Of a DNA stretch of 57,839 nt, positions 25,754 through 34,486 are shown one piece after another (within the stretch, counting starts at the first letter, position 1; every line of letters begins with the position of its first letter). Source of the stretch: Bacteroidales bacterium M6. Its GTDB lineage: Bacteria; Bacteroidota; Bacteroidia; Bacteroidales; Muribaculaceae. The notes under the pieces are model-generated. The model did no database searches, had not been told where the DNA came from, and saw nothing but the letters and a program-made list of their open reading frames with translations. A program made the position numbers and the translations under genes. The stretch lies in contig LUJQ01000026.1 of NCBI GenBank assembly GCA_001689485.1, forward strand, positions 1 through 57,839, read 5' to 3'.

Positions 25754-27004
25754 TTATTTGTCGTTTATCGCTTCCACAGGCTTGATTTTCATGGCTTTGG
25801 TGGCTGGTATCAGTCCTGCCAGTGTGCCAAGCACGGCGAAAGTCATCATGATGGCGAGTGCCTGCGACAGGTTCATTTGGAACTGCGGGGTCGATATTTC
25901 GTTAGCCGTCAGGGTCTGTGTCACGCCCAACGCCAAGGCGGCAAAGCATATGCCTGCTATACCTGCCACAGCTGTGAGCATCATTCCTTCCGATAGGATT
26001 TGCACGATAATATCGGATGGTTTTGCCCCTATTGCCCGTCGGATTCCTATTTCCTGCGTGCGTTCCTTTACTATGACCCACATGATGTTCCCGATGCCGA
26101 TAATGCCTGCAAGCAGGGTGCTTAAGCCGATGAAAAGAGCCAGCAGCGATACGCCGGTGAACAGGTTGTCGACCATTGCGAATTGTTCGGAAATATCGAA
26201 TATTTCAATTGCCGGTTCGTCATCGGGCGATATGGCATGACGCATAGACAGGACTCGGCGTATGCGTGGTTTGAGGTTTGATATTTTCTCCCCGTCCTTA
26301 GCCACCATCATCACCACGTCGACTTTGTCACCACGTTTGAAAGCCCTGCGAAAGGTGGAACTTGGCAGGAGGATGGACTCGTCTAGTCGCCCGTTCATCT
26401 GTATTTCGCTAGTCTGGCCGCATATCCCTGCAACGACATATGAAATGCCGTTGATATCGATGCTTTCACCGATTGGCGACGGGTTTCCGGGATAGAGTTC
26501 GTTAGCTACCTTTTTCCCTACCACTGCTACTTTCCGTTCCAGGCTTATATCGGCTTCGTTGACAAAGCGTCCGGAAAAAATAGTGGGGAGCATTACTTCC
26601 GCATATTGCGGGGCGACACCGCTGACATTCCCCGAATAACTGTAGCGCCCGTGGCGGGAGCTGACACCATAATTGGAATACATTTCGGTAACGGTCTGCA
26701 ATTCGGGACATGTGGCTTTCAGACGTTCGATGTCAACCAAGTCCATGTTCCAGGAGCGGTTTTTACCATGCCCCTTGTAGGGGATTGTGGTCTGCCCGGT
26801 GAAAATGATTCCGCTATTTGTAGCGAACCCGTCGAAGTTTCGCATCAGCAAGTCTTTTGCTCCACGTGCCCCTCCCAGCAGGATGGCGAGCATTGCGGTG
26901 CCCCAGAATATGCCGAACCCCGTCAGGAAGGTACGCGTCTTGTTACGTGCCAAAGTGGCGCCTATCTCCTTCCAGTTCTCAATATCGAATATGGTAACTT
27001 TCAT
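25754..27004 (-). CDS. MacB-like ABC permease (second of two)
   Basis: 416 residues of the MacB/FtsX fold without a fused ATPase. One membrane segment is near residue 25-45 (NKTRTFLTGFGIFWGTAMLA), then a periplasmic MacB core domain (about 50-270) and three C-terminal membrane segments (about 285, 340 and 375) with the FtsX signature GIGNIMWVIVKERTQEIGIRRAIGA. It pairs with the separately encoded ATPase and probably forms a heterodimer with the preceding permease, which it resembles only moderately. Substrate unknown; MacB-type systems export peptides, toxins or lipoproteins, or sense membrane-active compounds. Confidence 0.92.
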   Translation of the reverse strand: MKVTIFDIENWKEIGATLARNKTRTFLTGFGIFWGTAMLAILLGGARGAKDLLMRNFDGFATNSGIIFTGQTTIPYKGHGKNRSWNMDLVDIERLKATCPELQTVTEMYSNYGVSSRHGRYSYSGNVSGVAPQYAEVMLPTIFSGRFVNEADISLERKVAVVGKKVANELYPGNPSPIGESIDINGISYVVAGICGQTSEIQMNGRLDESILLPSSTFRRAFKRGDKVDVVMMVAKDGEKISNLKPRIRRVLSMRHAISPDDEPAIEIFDISEQFAMVDNLFTGVSLLALFIGLSTLLAGIIGIGNIMWVIVKERTQEIGIRRAIGAKPSDIIVQILSEGMMLTAVAGIAGICFAALALGVTQTLTANEISTPQFQMNLSQALAIMMTFAVLGTLAGLIPATKAMKIKPVEAINDK

Positions 27005-27045
27005 TTCTGTAATTTGTCATTTTGTACCCTTGTGAACCGTGGGAT

Positions 27046-28275
27046 TTATTCGTCGCGAAGCGCTTCAACCGGTTTTACTTTCAATGATTTCAATGCCGGG
27101 AACAGACCGGCGAGCGCTCCTGCTATTATGAGCACAACCGTCACCTGTATGGCTGTGGATAGGTCGACAGTGGGATTTTGTAGAAAATCAGTGTCACCGA
27201 ATATGGCATCCAGAATCTGTGTGACAAGTGTGCCTAAAACTATTCCTATATAGCCGAACAGGGTTGTGATGGCCACGCTTTCTGCTATAATCTGAATCAG
27301 GATTGAATGCGGTTTTGCCCCTATTGCCCGTCGGATTCCGATTTCATGAGTGCGCTCTTTAACCGATACAAACATAATATTGCTGATACCTACCACGCCG
27401 CTTAACAGGGTGAGCAGGCCGAGAATCCATATCGACAGGTTCAATATATTCATGGCGGCCAGACCTTTCATCCCTTGCGAGAATTGGTTCCATATCCACA
27501 CGGCACTATCGTCTTCTGGGTTGAAATCATGGTTTGATGCTAATGTTTTTCGCAGTTCTTTTTCTGCGTCATCACCTTCTTCGGCCGACGAAAGCCCTTT
27601 AAGCATCACATTGAAACTATCCGGGTTATCCTCGTTGCCTGCGAGCATTTGTGCTGTGGTGTAGGGTACATATATGTCACGATTCCAACCTGATTCAAAC
27701 ACTCCCACTATGAGAAATGACAATTCGCCGAACCGTACTCTCTGCCCGATTGCATTTGTGCCGTCAGGTGGGAACAATTGTTTGGCATAGTCCAATGGGA
27801 GAATCATGACTTTGGCACAGGCTTCCATGTCGCGTTCGTTGAAAATACGTCCATGGATTTTCTCTATACTGCTTTCAGCTTTTATCTGTGCCGGTGACAC
27901 TCCGTTATAGTTGGCGTTTGCCCGTGAGTATTTCCCGGATGAGAGAACCGCCTGGTCTCCATAAATGATAGGGCTGGTTTCTTCTACAAAGTCGTGATTG
28001 TTTTTTTCGATGAGTGCCAGGTCGGCGTTTTTAAGCTGGATGCTGCGCCCCTCCTTATATCCATGATAAGGTTTGCTGGTGCGTCCGCCCCATATCCTCA
28101 TTTTTTGTGAACCCGGGGCCAGGGCATGCTCCTTGAACGAGTTTGTCACGCCGTTGCCCATGCCCAGGAGTACAATAAGCATGAAGATGCCCCATGCTAC
28201 GGCGAATCCTGTGAGTGCCGTGCGAAGTTTGTTATGGCGTAGTGTCTGTAATATTTCGTTGAATAAGTCGAACAC
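27046..28275 (-). CDS. MacB-like ABC permease (first of two)
   Basis: 409 residues, the same layout as the next gene: a first membrane segment at about 17-43 (NKLRTALTGFAVAWGIFMLIV), a periplasmic domain and three C-terminal membrane segments with GISNIMFVSVKERTHEIGIRRAIGA. The start is GTG 28273-28275, which gives the standard N-terminus MFDLFNEILQTLRHNKLRT. A 110-bp gap without recognisable signals separates it from the ATPase gene. It ends 41 bp before the second permease. Confidence 0.92.
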   Translation of the reverse strand: MFDLFNEILQTLRHNKLRTALTGFAVAWGIFMLIVLLGMGNGVTNSFKEHALAPGSQKMRIWGGRTSKPYHGYKEGRSIQLKNADLALIEKNNHDFVEETSPIIYGDQAVLSSGKYSRANANYNGVSPAQIKAESSIEKIHGRIFNERDMEACAKVMILPLDYAKQLFPPDGTNAIGQRVRFGELSFLIVGVFESGWNRDIYVPYTTAQMLAGNEDNPDSFNVMLKGLSSAEEGDDAEKELRKTLASNHDFNPEDDSAVWIWNQFSQGMKGLAAMNILNLSIWILGLLTLLSGVVGISNIMFVSVKERTHEIGIRRAIGAKPHSILIQIIAESVAITTLFGYIGIVLGTLVTQILDAIFGDTDFLQNPTVDLSTAIQVTVVLIIAGALAGLFPALKSLKVKPVEALRDE

Positions 28276-28385
28276 GGTTACGTTTTTGAGGCTTGTGAAT
28301 TAGATCTGTGATACTGATTTATGCTGGCTTTCCGCAGTTGCATGTCTTGGATGTGATTATCTCACATGATTGAGACAAGGTTATG

Positions 28386-29045
28386 TTATATAATGAGTCC
28401 GTCGGAAATGCGTATAAGCCGGTCGGTCTGTTCGCCGACACCGGGGTCGTGCGTCACGATTACAATCGTCATACCGTCTTCCCGGTTTAGTTGCCTGAAC
28501 ACCTGCATCACATCCTTTGATGTCTTGCTGTCGAGTGCGCCGGTTGGCTCATCGGCCAGTATTATGGATGGCTTGGTGATTAATGCGCGTGCAATCGCGA
28601 CACGTTGTTTCTGGCCGCCTGAAAGTTCTCCCGGCAAGTGGTGTGCACGGTCGGCAAGCCCCATCTTGTCAAGCTGTTCCATTGCAAGTTGGTTGCGTTT
28701 GCGACGTCCCACGCCTTGATAGAATAACGGGAGCGCCACGTTTTCAATCGCGTTTTTATAATTGATGAGGTTAAACGATTGGAAAACGAAACCTATCATG
28801 CGGTTACGGTATTCGGCGGCTTTGTTTTCGCTGAGATTTTTAATCAAAGTTCCGTCGAGATGGTATTCCCCGGAATCGTAGTTGTCAAGAATCCCGAGTA
28901 TGTTGAGCAGTGTCGATTTGCCTGAGCCTGAGGCTCCCATAATCGATACCAGCTCCCCTTTGTTGATTTCAAGATTAATCCCTTTCAGCACATGCAGGGG
29001 CACGACGCCGGGATAGGTTTTGTTTACATCCCTTAGTGATATCAT
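28386..29045 (-). CDS. MacB/LolD-type ABC transporter ATPase
   Basis: 219 residues. Walker A is GASGSGKST, the signature motif LSGGQKQRVAIARAL, Walker B IILADEPTGALDS, and the switch His is in VIVTHD. The X-loop and Q-loop (IGFVFQSFNLI) are intact. It is the ATPase for the two downstream MacB-like permeases. I start at the ATG 29043-29045 (MISLRDVNKTYPG), as in LolD/MacB ATPases, instead of the TTG ten codons upstream. It opens the operon. No exact promoter was found upstream on this strand. Confidence 0.94.
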   Translation of the reverse strand: MISLRDVNKTYPGVVPLHVLKGINLEINKGELVSIMGASGSGKSTLLNILGILDNYDSGEYHLDGTLIKNLSENKAAEYRNRMIGFVFQSFNLINYKNAIENVALPLFYQGVGRRKRNQLAMEQLDKMGLADRAHHLPGELSGGQKQRVAIARALITKPSIILADEPTGALDSKTSKDVMQVFRQLNREDGMTIVIVTHDPGVGEQTDRLIRISDGLII

Positions 29046-29224
29046 AATGTTAATTACATGATAGTTTAAATGCAACTCCCCGGCGTATTATTAAAACCGG
29101 CGACTGAACGCCATAAATAAATACCTAATTGGAAACCGGGATAGCTTTTCTATATTTTACACATGTTAGACGCACCATCTCGCCGGATAGTTGCAGTGTG
29201 ATGTTGAAAAATTTTCACGGGGTA

Positions 29225-29255
29225 TTGCATAATTAAACCAATAGCTTTAAATTTG
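29225..29255 (+). promoter_or_regulatory. Orphan promoter, plus strand
   Basis: TTG at 29225-29227, exactly 20 bp, then TAAATTTG at 29248-29255. This is a full Bacteroidota consensus but points away from the MacAB-like operon and antisense to the men operon, with no gene on the plus strand downstream. Confidence 0.6.
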
Positions 29256-29261
29256 CGTTAT

Positions 29262-29605
29262 AAAAGCAAACCTGAAAGCAGAGGCTTGACGGTTTTCCCG
29301 TAATTTATGACGGTGATGCCAAAATGCATTGACAATGAAATATCAGTTGGATAACAATGATATTGCCACACCAAAGTTGATTGGGAAACTCATCAAATTT
29401 TTATGAAATACCGAGACAATCTTAGTCGTACGATGGCGGGCCCCATCCTGTTTCTGACGGGAGTCTCCTGAATAAGGGACCAGGCGGATTACAAAGGACG
29501 GCGAGAACTCAAACCCTGTCTTTCGGAGTTTCATCGCATCCTTTGATGTGGCATTTTTTAACATGGCGTTGTGTCGTTTTCGACACAACGCCATTGTTTT
29601 TGCTA
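29262..29605 (+). ncRNA. Candidate small RNA or dual-function transcript of about 340 nt
   Basis: The promoter and a plus-oriented intrinsic terminator (hairpin 29563-29594 followed by TGTTTTTGC) frame a unit with no normal gene. Local hairpins are plausible (CTCC/GGAG elements around 29462-29470, CATC/GATG at 29535-29546). It does not match the conserved cores of tmRNA, RNase P RNA, SRP RNA or 6S RNA that I know. Two mini-ORFs at 29335 (starts MKYQLDNNDIATPK) and 29403 (starts MKYRDNLSRTMAG) could be translated. An 83-codon frame exists on the minus strand, but its ATG lies inside the terminator hairpin. Expression is unproven. Confidence 0.4.
29563..29594 (+). terminator. Intrinsic terminator, plus orientation
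   Basis: 14-bp perfect arms (29563-29576 and 29581-29594), loop TTTT, followed by TGTTTTTGC on the plus strand. On the minus strand the downstream side is A-rich, so the plus direction is favoured. It may also catch menE read-through. It shares GCGTTGTGTC with the terminator at 22114-22162. Confidence 0.8.
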
Positions 29606-29641
29606 TGCACTAATCGAATAGTATGAGTCATAATGGCACAA

Positions 29642-30604
29642 TCATATTCTCAATAGTTTGCCATTGTCAGTACGGGGCAACGCGTCTACTATCGTTATCC
29701 GTTTGGGTATTGCATGATGTGGAAGGTGTTGCATGCATGTCTTTTCTGCTTGACTGATTATATTTGTACGTATGTCAGCATCCTGGCATTCAATAATCAT
29801 TTCGATTGCTTCACCCCATTTGCTATCCGGCATACCTTTGAAAAAGAAGGGGAAATCAAACGCATGTTCCAACAGTTTTTCCAGTTGCTCGGGATAAAAC
29901 TTTATCCCCCCGCTGTTAATCACGTTGTCGAATCGTCCGAGCCACTTGAATGAATCTGCCGACGATAATTCTACAATATCGTTGGTTGCCAGTTTCCCGA
30001 AACTATATTCAGGTGCGTTGATTATCAGGCATCCCCGGTTATCGATGGAGAATGTTATCCCCGGCATCGCAGTGTAGGACCTGCTTCCGGTTTTGCGTAG
30101 TGCCACATGGCTGCACGTTTCGGTCATGCCATATGTGGCAAAGGTTTGCCATGGCATCCGGCATAATGCATGTTCAAGTTCATAAGTGAGCGGGGCGCCA
30201 CCTACTATCAGATTGCGCAGGAACTTTCCGGCATAGCGGTTTTGTAACAGTCCGTGACATTGGGAAGGGACTACAGCCATCAAATCGATTTTCCCATAAT
30301 CAGAATGTAATGGATGGTTTGACGGTTGTTCCATAATCAGCTCGCATCCGGATAGCAGCGCCCGCACTATCATCATTTTCCCCGCGATATATGAGGCTGA
30401 TAACGGACAGAGCATTCTGGATTCGGATGTTATGCCGAATCGTCGGATTGTGGCTTGTGCAGAGCATGCCATATCGGCTTTAGGCAATCGGATTTCTTTT
30501 GGCGTTCCTGTTGAACCTGATGTATGGGCAACAACATAATCCTTGCCGTTTTCCCACTCGTCGATAAACCGCTTTCCCTCATCGGTTATATTAATGAGAC
30601 GCAT
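29642..30604 (-). CDS. menE: o-Succinylbenzoate-CoA ligase, compact form
   Basis: Adenylate-forming enzyme that activates o-succinylbenzoate to its CoA thioester in menaquinone synthesis. P-loop-like AMP motif HTSGSTGTPKEI near residue 30, the A5 motif TYGMTET, the A8 hinge GRFDNVINSGGIKF, and the catalytic Lys region PRTDNGKLLR at the very end. At 320 residues it is shorter than typical MenE (450 or more): the N-terminal region before the P-loop is nearly absent. Such compact forms occur in Bacteroidales. Last gene of menDBCE, 53 bp after menC. Confidence 0.92.
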   Translation of the reverse strand: MRLINITDEGKRFIDEWENGKDYVVAHTSGSTGTPKEIRLPKADMACSAQATIRRFGITSESRMLCPLSASYIAGKMMIVRALLSGCELIMEQPSNHPLHSDYGKIDLMAVVPSQCHGLLQNRYAGKFLRNLIVGGAPLTYELEHALCRMPWQTFATYGMTETCSHVALRKTGSRSYTAMPGITFSIDNRGCLIINAPEYSFGKLATNDIVELSSADSFKWLGRFDNVINSGGIKFYPEQLEKLLEHAFDFPFFFKGMPDSKWGEAIEMIIECQDADIRTNIISQAEKTCMQHLPHHAIPKRITIVDALPRTDNGKLLRI

Positions 30605-30657
30605 TGCTGTATCCTGTAATAAAATCCTGTCTGTTCAAAAAATGCATTTAAGATTAT

Positions 30658-31656
30658 TCATGGGTTGAAATACATCCTGTCCCCATCGAGCCGTAGGCGT
30701 GAAGGGTAATTATTGGTATATAACATCCCGGTTCCAAGCCCTTGCGGCATTACAGGATTATATTGCGATACCCATTGTGCAATTGCATTCAGGCCGATGT
30801 TGGATTCAAGTGCAGATGTGGCCCACCAGCCGATGCCTCTTTCTTCGGCTAGCCGTATCCATCGATCTGATTCAGCGAACCCGCCGCACAGTGATGGTTT
30901 CAATATTATATAACCTGGCTTGATGGTTTCAAGCATGCGTATCTTTTCCTCATCAGCCTTAAATCCGACAAGTTCCTCATCCAATGCAACGGGGATAGGG
31001 GATAGGCGGCATAATGCTGCCATTTCATCCCATTGGCCTTGTTTTATTGGCTGTTCTATAGAATGAAGGCCATATTCAGCAAGGCGTTCAAGATGCTGCA
31101 TCGCCGTATCTGGAGAGAATGCCCCGTTTGCATCTACCCTCAATTCAAGATTATCAGGACTATATTCGTCGCGGATGGATTTTAGGAGGGCGATTTCATC
31201 ATTGAAATCAATACCGCCTATCTTCAGTTTTATGCAGTTGAAGCCTTGGTCGAGTTTTTCCCGGATGCGTTGTTTCATCACACGTTTGTCACCCATCCAA
31301 ATAAGCCCGTTGATACGTATGGGGGCTGTGCCTTCGGTGAAGCTGTTTGTTATGAAACGCCCCGCACCTCCGTTTCGCATATCGAGCAAGGCTGTCTCGA
31401 ATCCGAAGCGTATTGATGATATGGCAGGCAATGATTCAGGGTTGTTGCATGCATATTCCAGTTGCCGCTCATAGTCGGGGGTGTCTTCTGCACTTAATCC
31501 GCGGAATAAGGCACATTCCCCGGTGCCTGTCGCACCGGGGATGTCATCATCGGTCACATGTATGATGAATGTTTCTTTATCATTCATCTTGGAGCGCGAC
31601 GTTATGGCCGTTTCTTTGAATTTCAGGAGTTTGCGGCTATATTCTGCCCGTAGCAT
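30658..31656 (-). CDS. menC: o-Succinylbenzoate synthase
   Basis: Enolase-superfamily dehydratase turning SHCHC into o-succinylbenzoate. The Lys pair CIKLKIGG, then metal ligands LRVDANGAF, HSIEQPI and ALDEELVG, and a distal Lys in ILKPSLCGG are in the canonical order. 332 residues is usual. The ATG overlaps the menB stop codon by one base (TAATG), so translation is coupled. Confidence 0.94.
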   Translation of the reverse strand: MLRAEYSRKLLKFKETAITSRSKMNDKETFIIHVTDDDIPGATGTGECALFRGLSAEDTPDYERQLEYACNNPESLPAISSIRFGFETALLDMRNGGAGRFITNSFTEGTAPIRINGLIWMGDKRVMKQRIREKLDQGFNCIKLKIGGIDFNDEIALLKSIRDEYSPDNLELRVDANGAFSPDTAMQHLERLAEYGLHSIEQPIKQGQWDEMAALCRLSPIPVALDEELVGFKADEEKIRMLETIKPGYIILKPSLCGGFAESDRWIRLAEERGIGWWATSALESNIGLNAIAQWVSQYNPVMPQGLGTGMLYTNNYPSRLRLDGDRMYFNP

Positions 31657-32477
31657 TATCCTGGGAATTTAGGGAATTGGCCGAAATCAGGATCACGTTT
31701 TTCAAGAAATGCGTTTTTCCCCTCCTGGGCTTCAGGCATGAGGTAATAGAGCAGGGTTGCATCACCTGCGAATTCCATAAGTCCGGCTTCTCCGTCAAGT
31801 TCGGCGTTGAGCGCCCGTTTGATCATCCTTATTGCCATAGGGGAACGTTTCAGGATGGTTTCACACCAATCCACGGTTTCGTCCTCGAGCCGTTCAAGAG
31901 GCACAACAGCGTTAATCATCCCCATTTCAAGAGCTTCTGCCGCGGTGTATTGCCGACATAGATACCATATCTCGCGGGCTTTTTTCTGGCCTACGCACCG
32001 GGCCAGGTATGATGAGCCGAATCCGGCGTCAAAGCTACCTACTTTGGGGCCTGTTTGGCCGAACTTTGCGTTTTCCGAAGCAATCGAAAGGTCGCATACC
32101 ACATTCAGCACATTGCCCCCACCTATGGCGTAACCGTTGACCATGGCTATTACAGGCTTGGGGATTGATCGGATGGCTTTATGCAGCTCAAGCACATTGA
32201 GGCGCGGGGTGCCGTCGGCATCAACATAGCCTCCGAGTCCTTTGTAATTTTGGTCGCCACCGGAGCAAAATGCCTTGTCTCCGGCTCCTGTAAGGATTAT
32301 AACCCCGATTTCCGGGGTGTTTCGGCAATAGTTCATAGCATCAAGCATTTCGAAGTTTGTGCGCGGGCGGAATGCGTTATAAACTTCCGGTCGGTTGATG
32401 GTTATCTTGGCAATACCTTTGTATTGCTCAAACAGGATATCTTCATATTCCTTTATCGTAGTCCATTCTCTTTGCAT
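31656..32477 (-). CDS. menB: 1,4-dihydroxy-2-naphthoyl-CoA synthase
   Basis: Crotonase-fold ring-closing enzyme of menaquinone synthesis. ITGAGDKAFCSGGDQNYKG forms the oxyanion-hole region, GYAIGGGNVLNVVCDLSIA is the crotonase signature, and FGQTGPKVGSFDAGFGSSYLA is strongly MenB-specific. 273 residues from the ATG 32475-32477. The longer frame begins with TTG two codons upstream. It sits 41 bp after menD. Confidence 0.96.
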   Translation of the reverse strand: MQREWTTIKEYEDILFEQYKGIAKITINRPEVYNAFRPRTNFEMLDAMNYCRNTPEIGVIILTGAGDKAFCSGGDQNYKGLGGYVDADGTPRLNVLELHKAIRSIPKPVIAMVNGYAIGGGNVLNVVCDLSIASENAKFGQTGPKVGSFDAGFGSSYLARCVGQKKAREIWYLCRQYTAAEALEMGMINAVVPLERLEDETVDWCETILKRSPMAIRMIKRALNAELDGEAGLMEFAGDATLLYYLMPEAQEGKNAFLEKRDPDFGQFPKFPG

Positions 32478-32518
32478 AGTCAATATATTTTATGTTGGGT
32501 ATATCTTAGTTGTCCAGG

Positions 32519-34234
32519 TTAGACATATTTTGTTTTCATGATTTCGGCGTCGGTATGGCTGTCGGTTATTACTTCGAGAATCACCGGCCTGTCATGGCAT
32601 CCAAGCATATTCCTTATCGCCTTTTTAAGTTCGGTAAATGAGGCTGCTTGGATATGGTAGAATCCATATGCGTCAGCAAGGGCTTTGATGGGCAGGTTGA
32701 GGTCGCAATGGATGAGCCTGGGTGTTTCGGGCAGCCCGGCAGTGGTCTTGACGTAATTGAAAATGCCACCACCCCCGTTGTTGATTACCACGATTCTCAA
32801 TCTTTCGTTTATCAGGTTGGATGAGAGGGCGGATATGTCATATTGCATGCTCATGTCACCTGTAATCAGCAAGGTCGGTTTGGTATAGACGGATGCTGCC
32901 CCTACGGCGGTTGAGGTGCTGCCGTCAATGCCGCTGACCCCTCGGTTGCAATCTACACGGTGGAATTTTTCAAGCGGGTATGATAAGGCATACCTCACAC
33001 TCATACCGTTGCTTAATTGGAGATTCCATCCCGGGGGGATAGCTGACAGGATTTGCCCTACTGCATCCACAGCATTCCATTGTCTGTTATCTGATGATGG
33101 TATGTCTGATTGCGAAGCTGCCGCTTTTTCCCAGGTCGACGCATACTTGCTTTGATTGGAACCGGCACGCGTGAGGTGCGATAGGGAAGTGGCAAGTTTC
33201 GGGAAGAAACCTTCAGGGGGTATTTCTATCCGTTTGGTCAACGACATGAAACAGTCGATAGTGGCATCGTTAATCCCTACATGCCAATGCTCGGTAGGTT
33301 TTGACGCTCGTAAAAAGCGTTTTAATGATGCCGATACCAGCGCCCCGCCGAATGAGATAAGTATATCCGGATTAAAATCGTCAACATTGGTCTCCAAAGC
33401 TTCTGACTTTTTTTCAATATTGGTCAATGTCGCATCGGGATTGTGGATTTTGTTGCCCTTGAAATGAAGGTTGGCTAAACCTTCGGCTATTATGCAGACA
33501 TTTGGCATACCTGCAAGAATCCCCATCGCTTTATTGAGCTTGGCGGATGGAGGGTTGAATCCGGCTACTATAAGTACTTTTTTGCCACATATATGCTTTA
33601 CAAGTTCACGGACTGTTTCGTTGGGAATTATGTCCGGGACTTGTAGGATATCGATTTTTCTGAATACTTCAAGCGCCGTGGTTTCGGTCTCTGTGGTCAG
33701 TGGGGCATTGAGGGAGATGTTGATATGCACCGGGCCTTTGCGGCCGGATGTGGCACACAGCAACGCGTCATTTATCAGGCGGTTTACATACCACTGCTCT
33801 TCTGTGCTGACAGCTTCTCCTTTGAAGTTATAGGATGCTTTGACAATATTTTGCAATGCGCCTGGCTGTCGGATGGTTTGGCTGTCATCTTGGTCAATCC
33901 ACTCTGTCGGCCTGTCGGCTGTAACGGCAATTAAAGGTATGTGCCGGTAAAAAGCTTCTGCGATAGCAGGCCCGAAGTTCAGCATTGCGGTGCCTGAAGT
34001 GCATATAACAGCTACCGGTTTCCCTGATACCGATGCCATACCTAATGCAATGAAAGCGGCTGACCGCTCATCAATAACGGAGTGGACTTCTAACTTTGGA
34101 TGACGCGCCACTGCCATTATGAGGGGGGCATTTCTACTTCCCGGAGAGGTTACTATGTGTTTGACTCCGAATGCGGCAAGCCCTGCTGCTATCTGGCGGC
34201 AACCCCATTTCTCGGTATTCGGTATTATACTCAT
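32519..34234 (-). CDS. menD: SEPHCHC synthase (2-oxoglutarate decarboxylase step)
   Basis: Thiamine-diphosphate enzyme combining isochorismate and 2-oxoglutarate. An N-terminal pyrimidine-binding domain (TSPGSRNAPLIMA, IDERSAAFIALGMA), a central domain, and a C-terminal pyrophosphate-binding domain (RGVSGIDGSTSTAVGA, TGDMSMQYDISAL, VINNGGGGIFNYV) are in order. 571 residues. First gene of menDBCE. The usual upstream partner menF (isochorismate synthase) is not present: the next gene upstream is serA, after a 252-bp gap without an exact TAnnTTTG box for menD. Confidence 0.96.
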   Translation of the reverse strand: MSIIPNTEKWGCRQIAAGLAAFGVKHIVTSPGSRNAPLIMAVARHPKLEVHSVIDERSAAFIALGMASVSGKPVAVICTSGTAMLNFGPAIAEAFYRHIPLIAVTADRPTEWIDQDDSQTIRQPGALQNIVKASYNFKGEAVSTEEQWYVNRLINDALLCATSGRKGPVHINISLNAPLTTETETTALEVFRKIDILQVPDIIPNETVRELVKHICGKKVLIVAGFNPPSAKLNKAMGILAGMPNVCIIAEGLANLHFKGNKIHNPDATLTNIEKKSEALETNVDDFNPDILISFGGALVSASLKRFLRASKPTEHWHVGINDATIDCFMSLTKRIEIPPEGFFPKLATSLSHLTRAGSNQSKYASTWEKAAASQSDIPSSDNRQWNAVDAVGQILSAIPPGWNLQLSNGMSVRYALSYPLEKFHRVDCNRGVSGIDGSTSTAVGAASVYTKPTLLITGDMSMQYDISALSSNLINERLRIVVINNGGGGIFNYVKTTAGLPETPRLIHCDLNLPIKALADAYGFYHIQAASFTELKKAIRNMLGCHDRPVILEVITDSHTDAEIMKTKYV

Positions 34235-34438
34235 TATAAGTTAAGCAAGTCGTAAAATTATTTTATATTTCCGTTGGCAGGATTTTCGGAGATTTTAGCT
34301 TGGTGAAGAAGTATGTCGGATTACACAACTGATGATTAGAGGGAAACGCGCTGAACGGACTCCGTCGGAAATATAAAGTCGCTAAAGTATCCATATACAT
34401 AATAATTTTATGACTTACTCGTCGGTATAAACACATAG

Positions 34439-34467
34439 ATGGGGCATTGAAATGTTCAATGCCCCAT
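34439..34467. terminator. Hairpin downstream of serA
   Basis: 13-bp perfect arms ATGGGGCATTGAA / TTCAATGCCCCAT with a 3-nt loop. It presumably ends the serC-serA transcript, but the T-run (TTTTTAT) is on the plus side, so by sequence it works best for plus-strand transcription. The rest of 34235-34486 shows no further feature. Confidence 0.75.
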
Positions 34468-34486
34468 TTTTATAAGTCTGACCGGC

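Larger units (their letters stand above)
29046..29641. other. 596-bp intergenic region, candidate RNA locus
   Basis: No conventional protein gene. It separates menE (ending at 29642) from the start of the MacAB-like operon. It holds a plus-strand promoter (29225-29255), a plus-oriented terminator (29563-29594) and, between them, two overlapping mini-ORFs (29335-29406, 23 codons, and 29403-29471, 22 codons, overlapping as TTATGA). The first 180 bp (29046-29224) show nothing I recognise. Confidence 0.6.

Noticed and set aside
29343..29594. 83-codon frame on the minus strand (contains MKLRKTGFEFSPSF)
   Set aside because: Its ATG lies inside the terminator hairpin and the plus strand carries the promoter and terminator. 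The codon use is not absurd, so it may be a fragment of something repeated, but I do not recognise it and will not call it a gene.
34235..34438. Possible ncRNA between menD and the serA terminator
   Set aside because: The terminator has a plus-side T-run, but I find only near-miss promoters (TATATTTC) on the plus strand, so there is not enough support.
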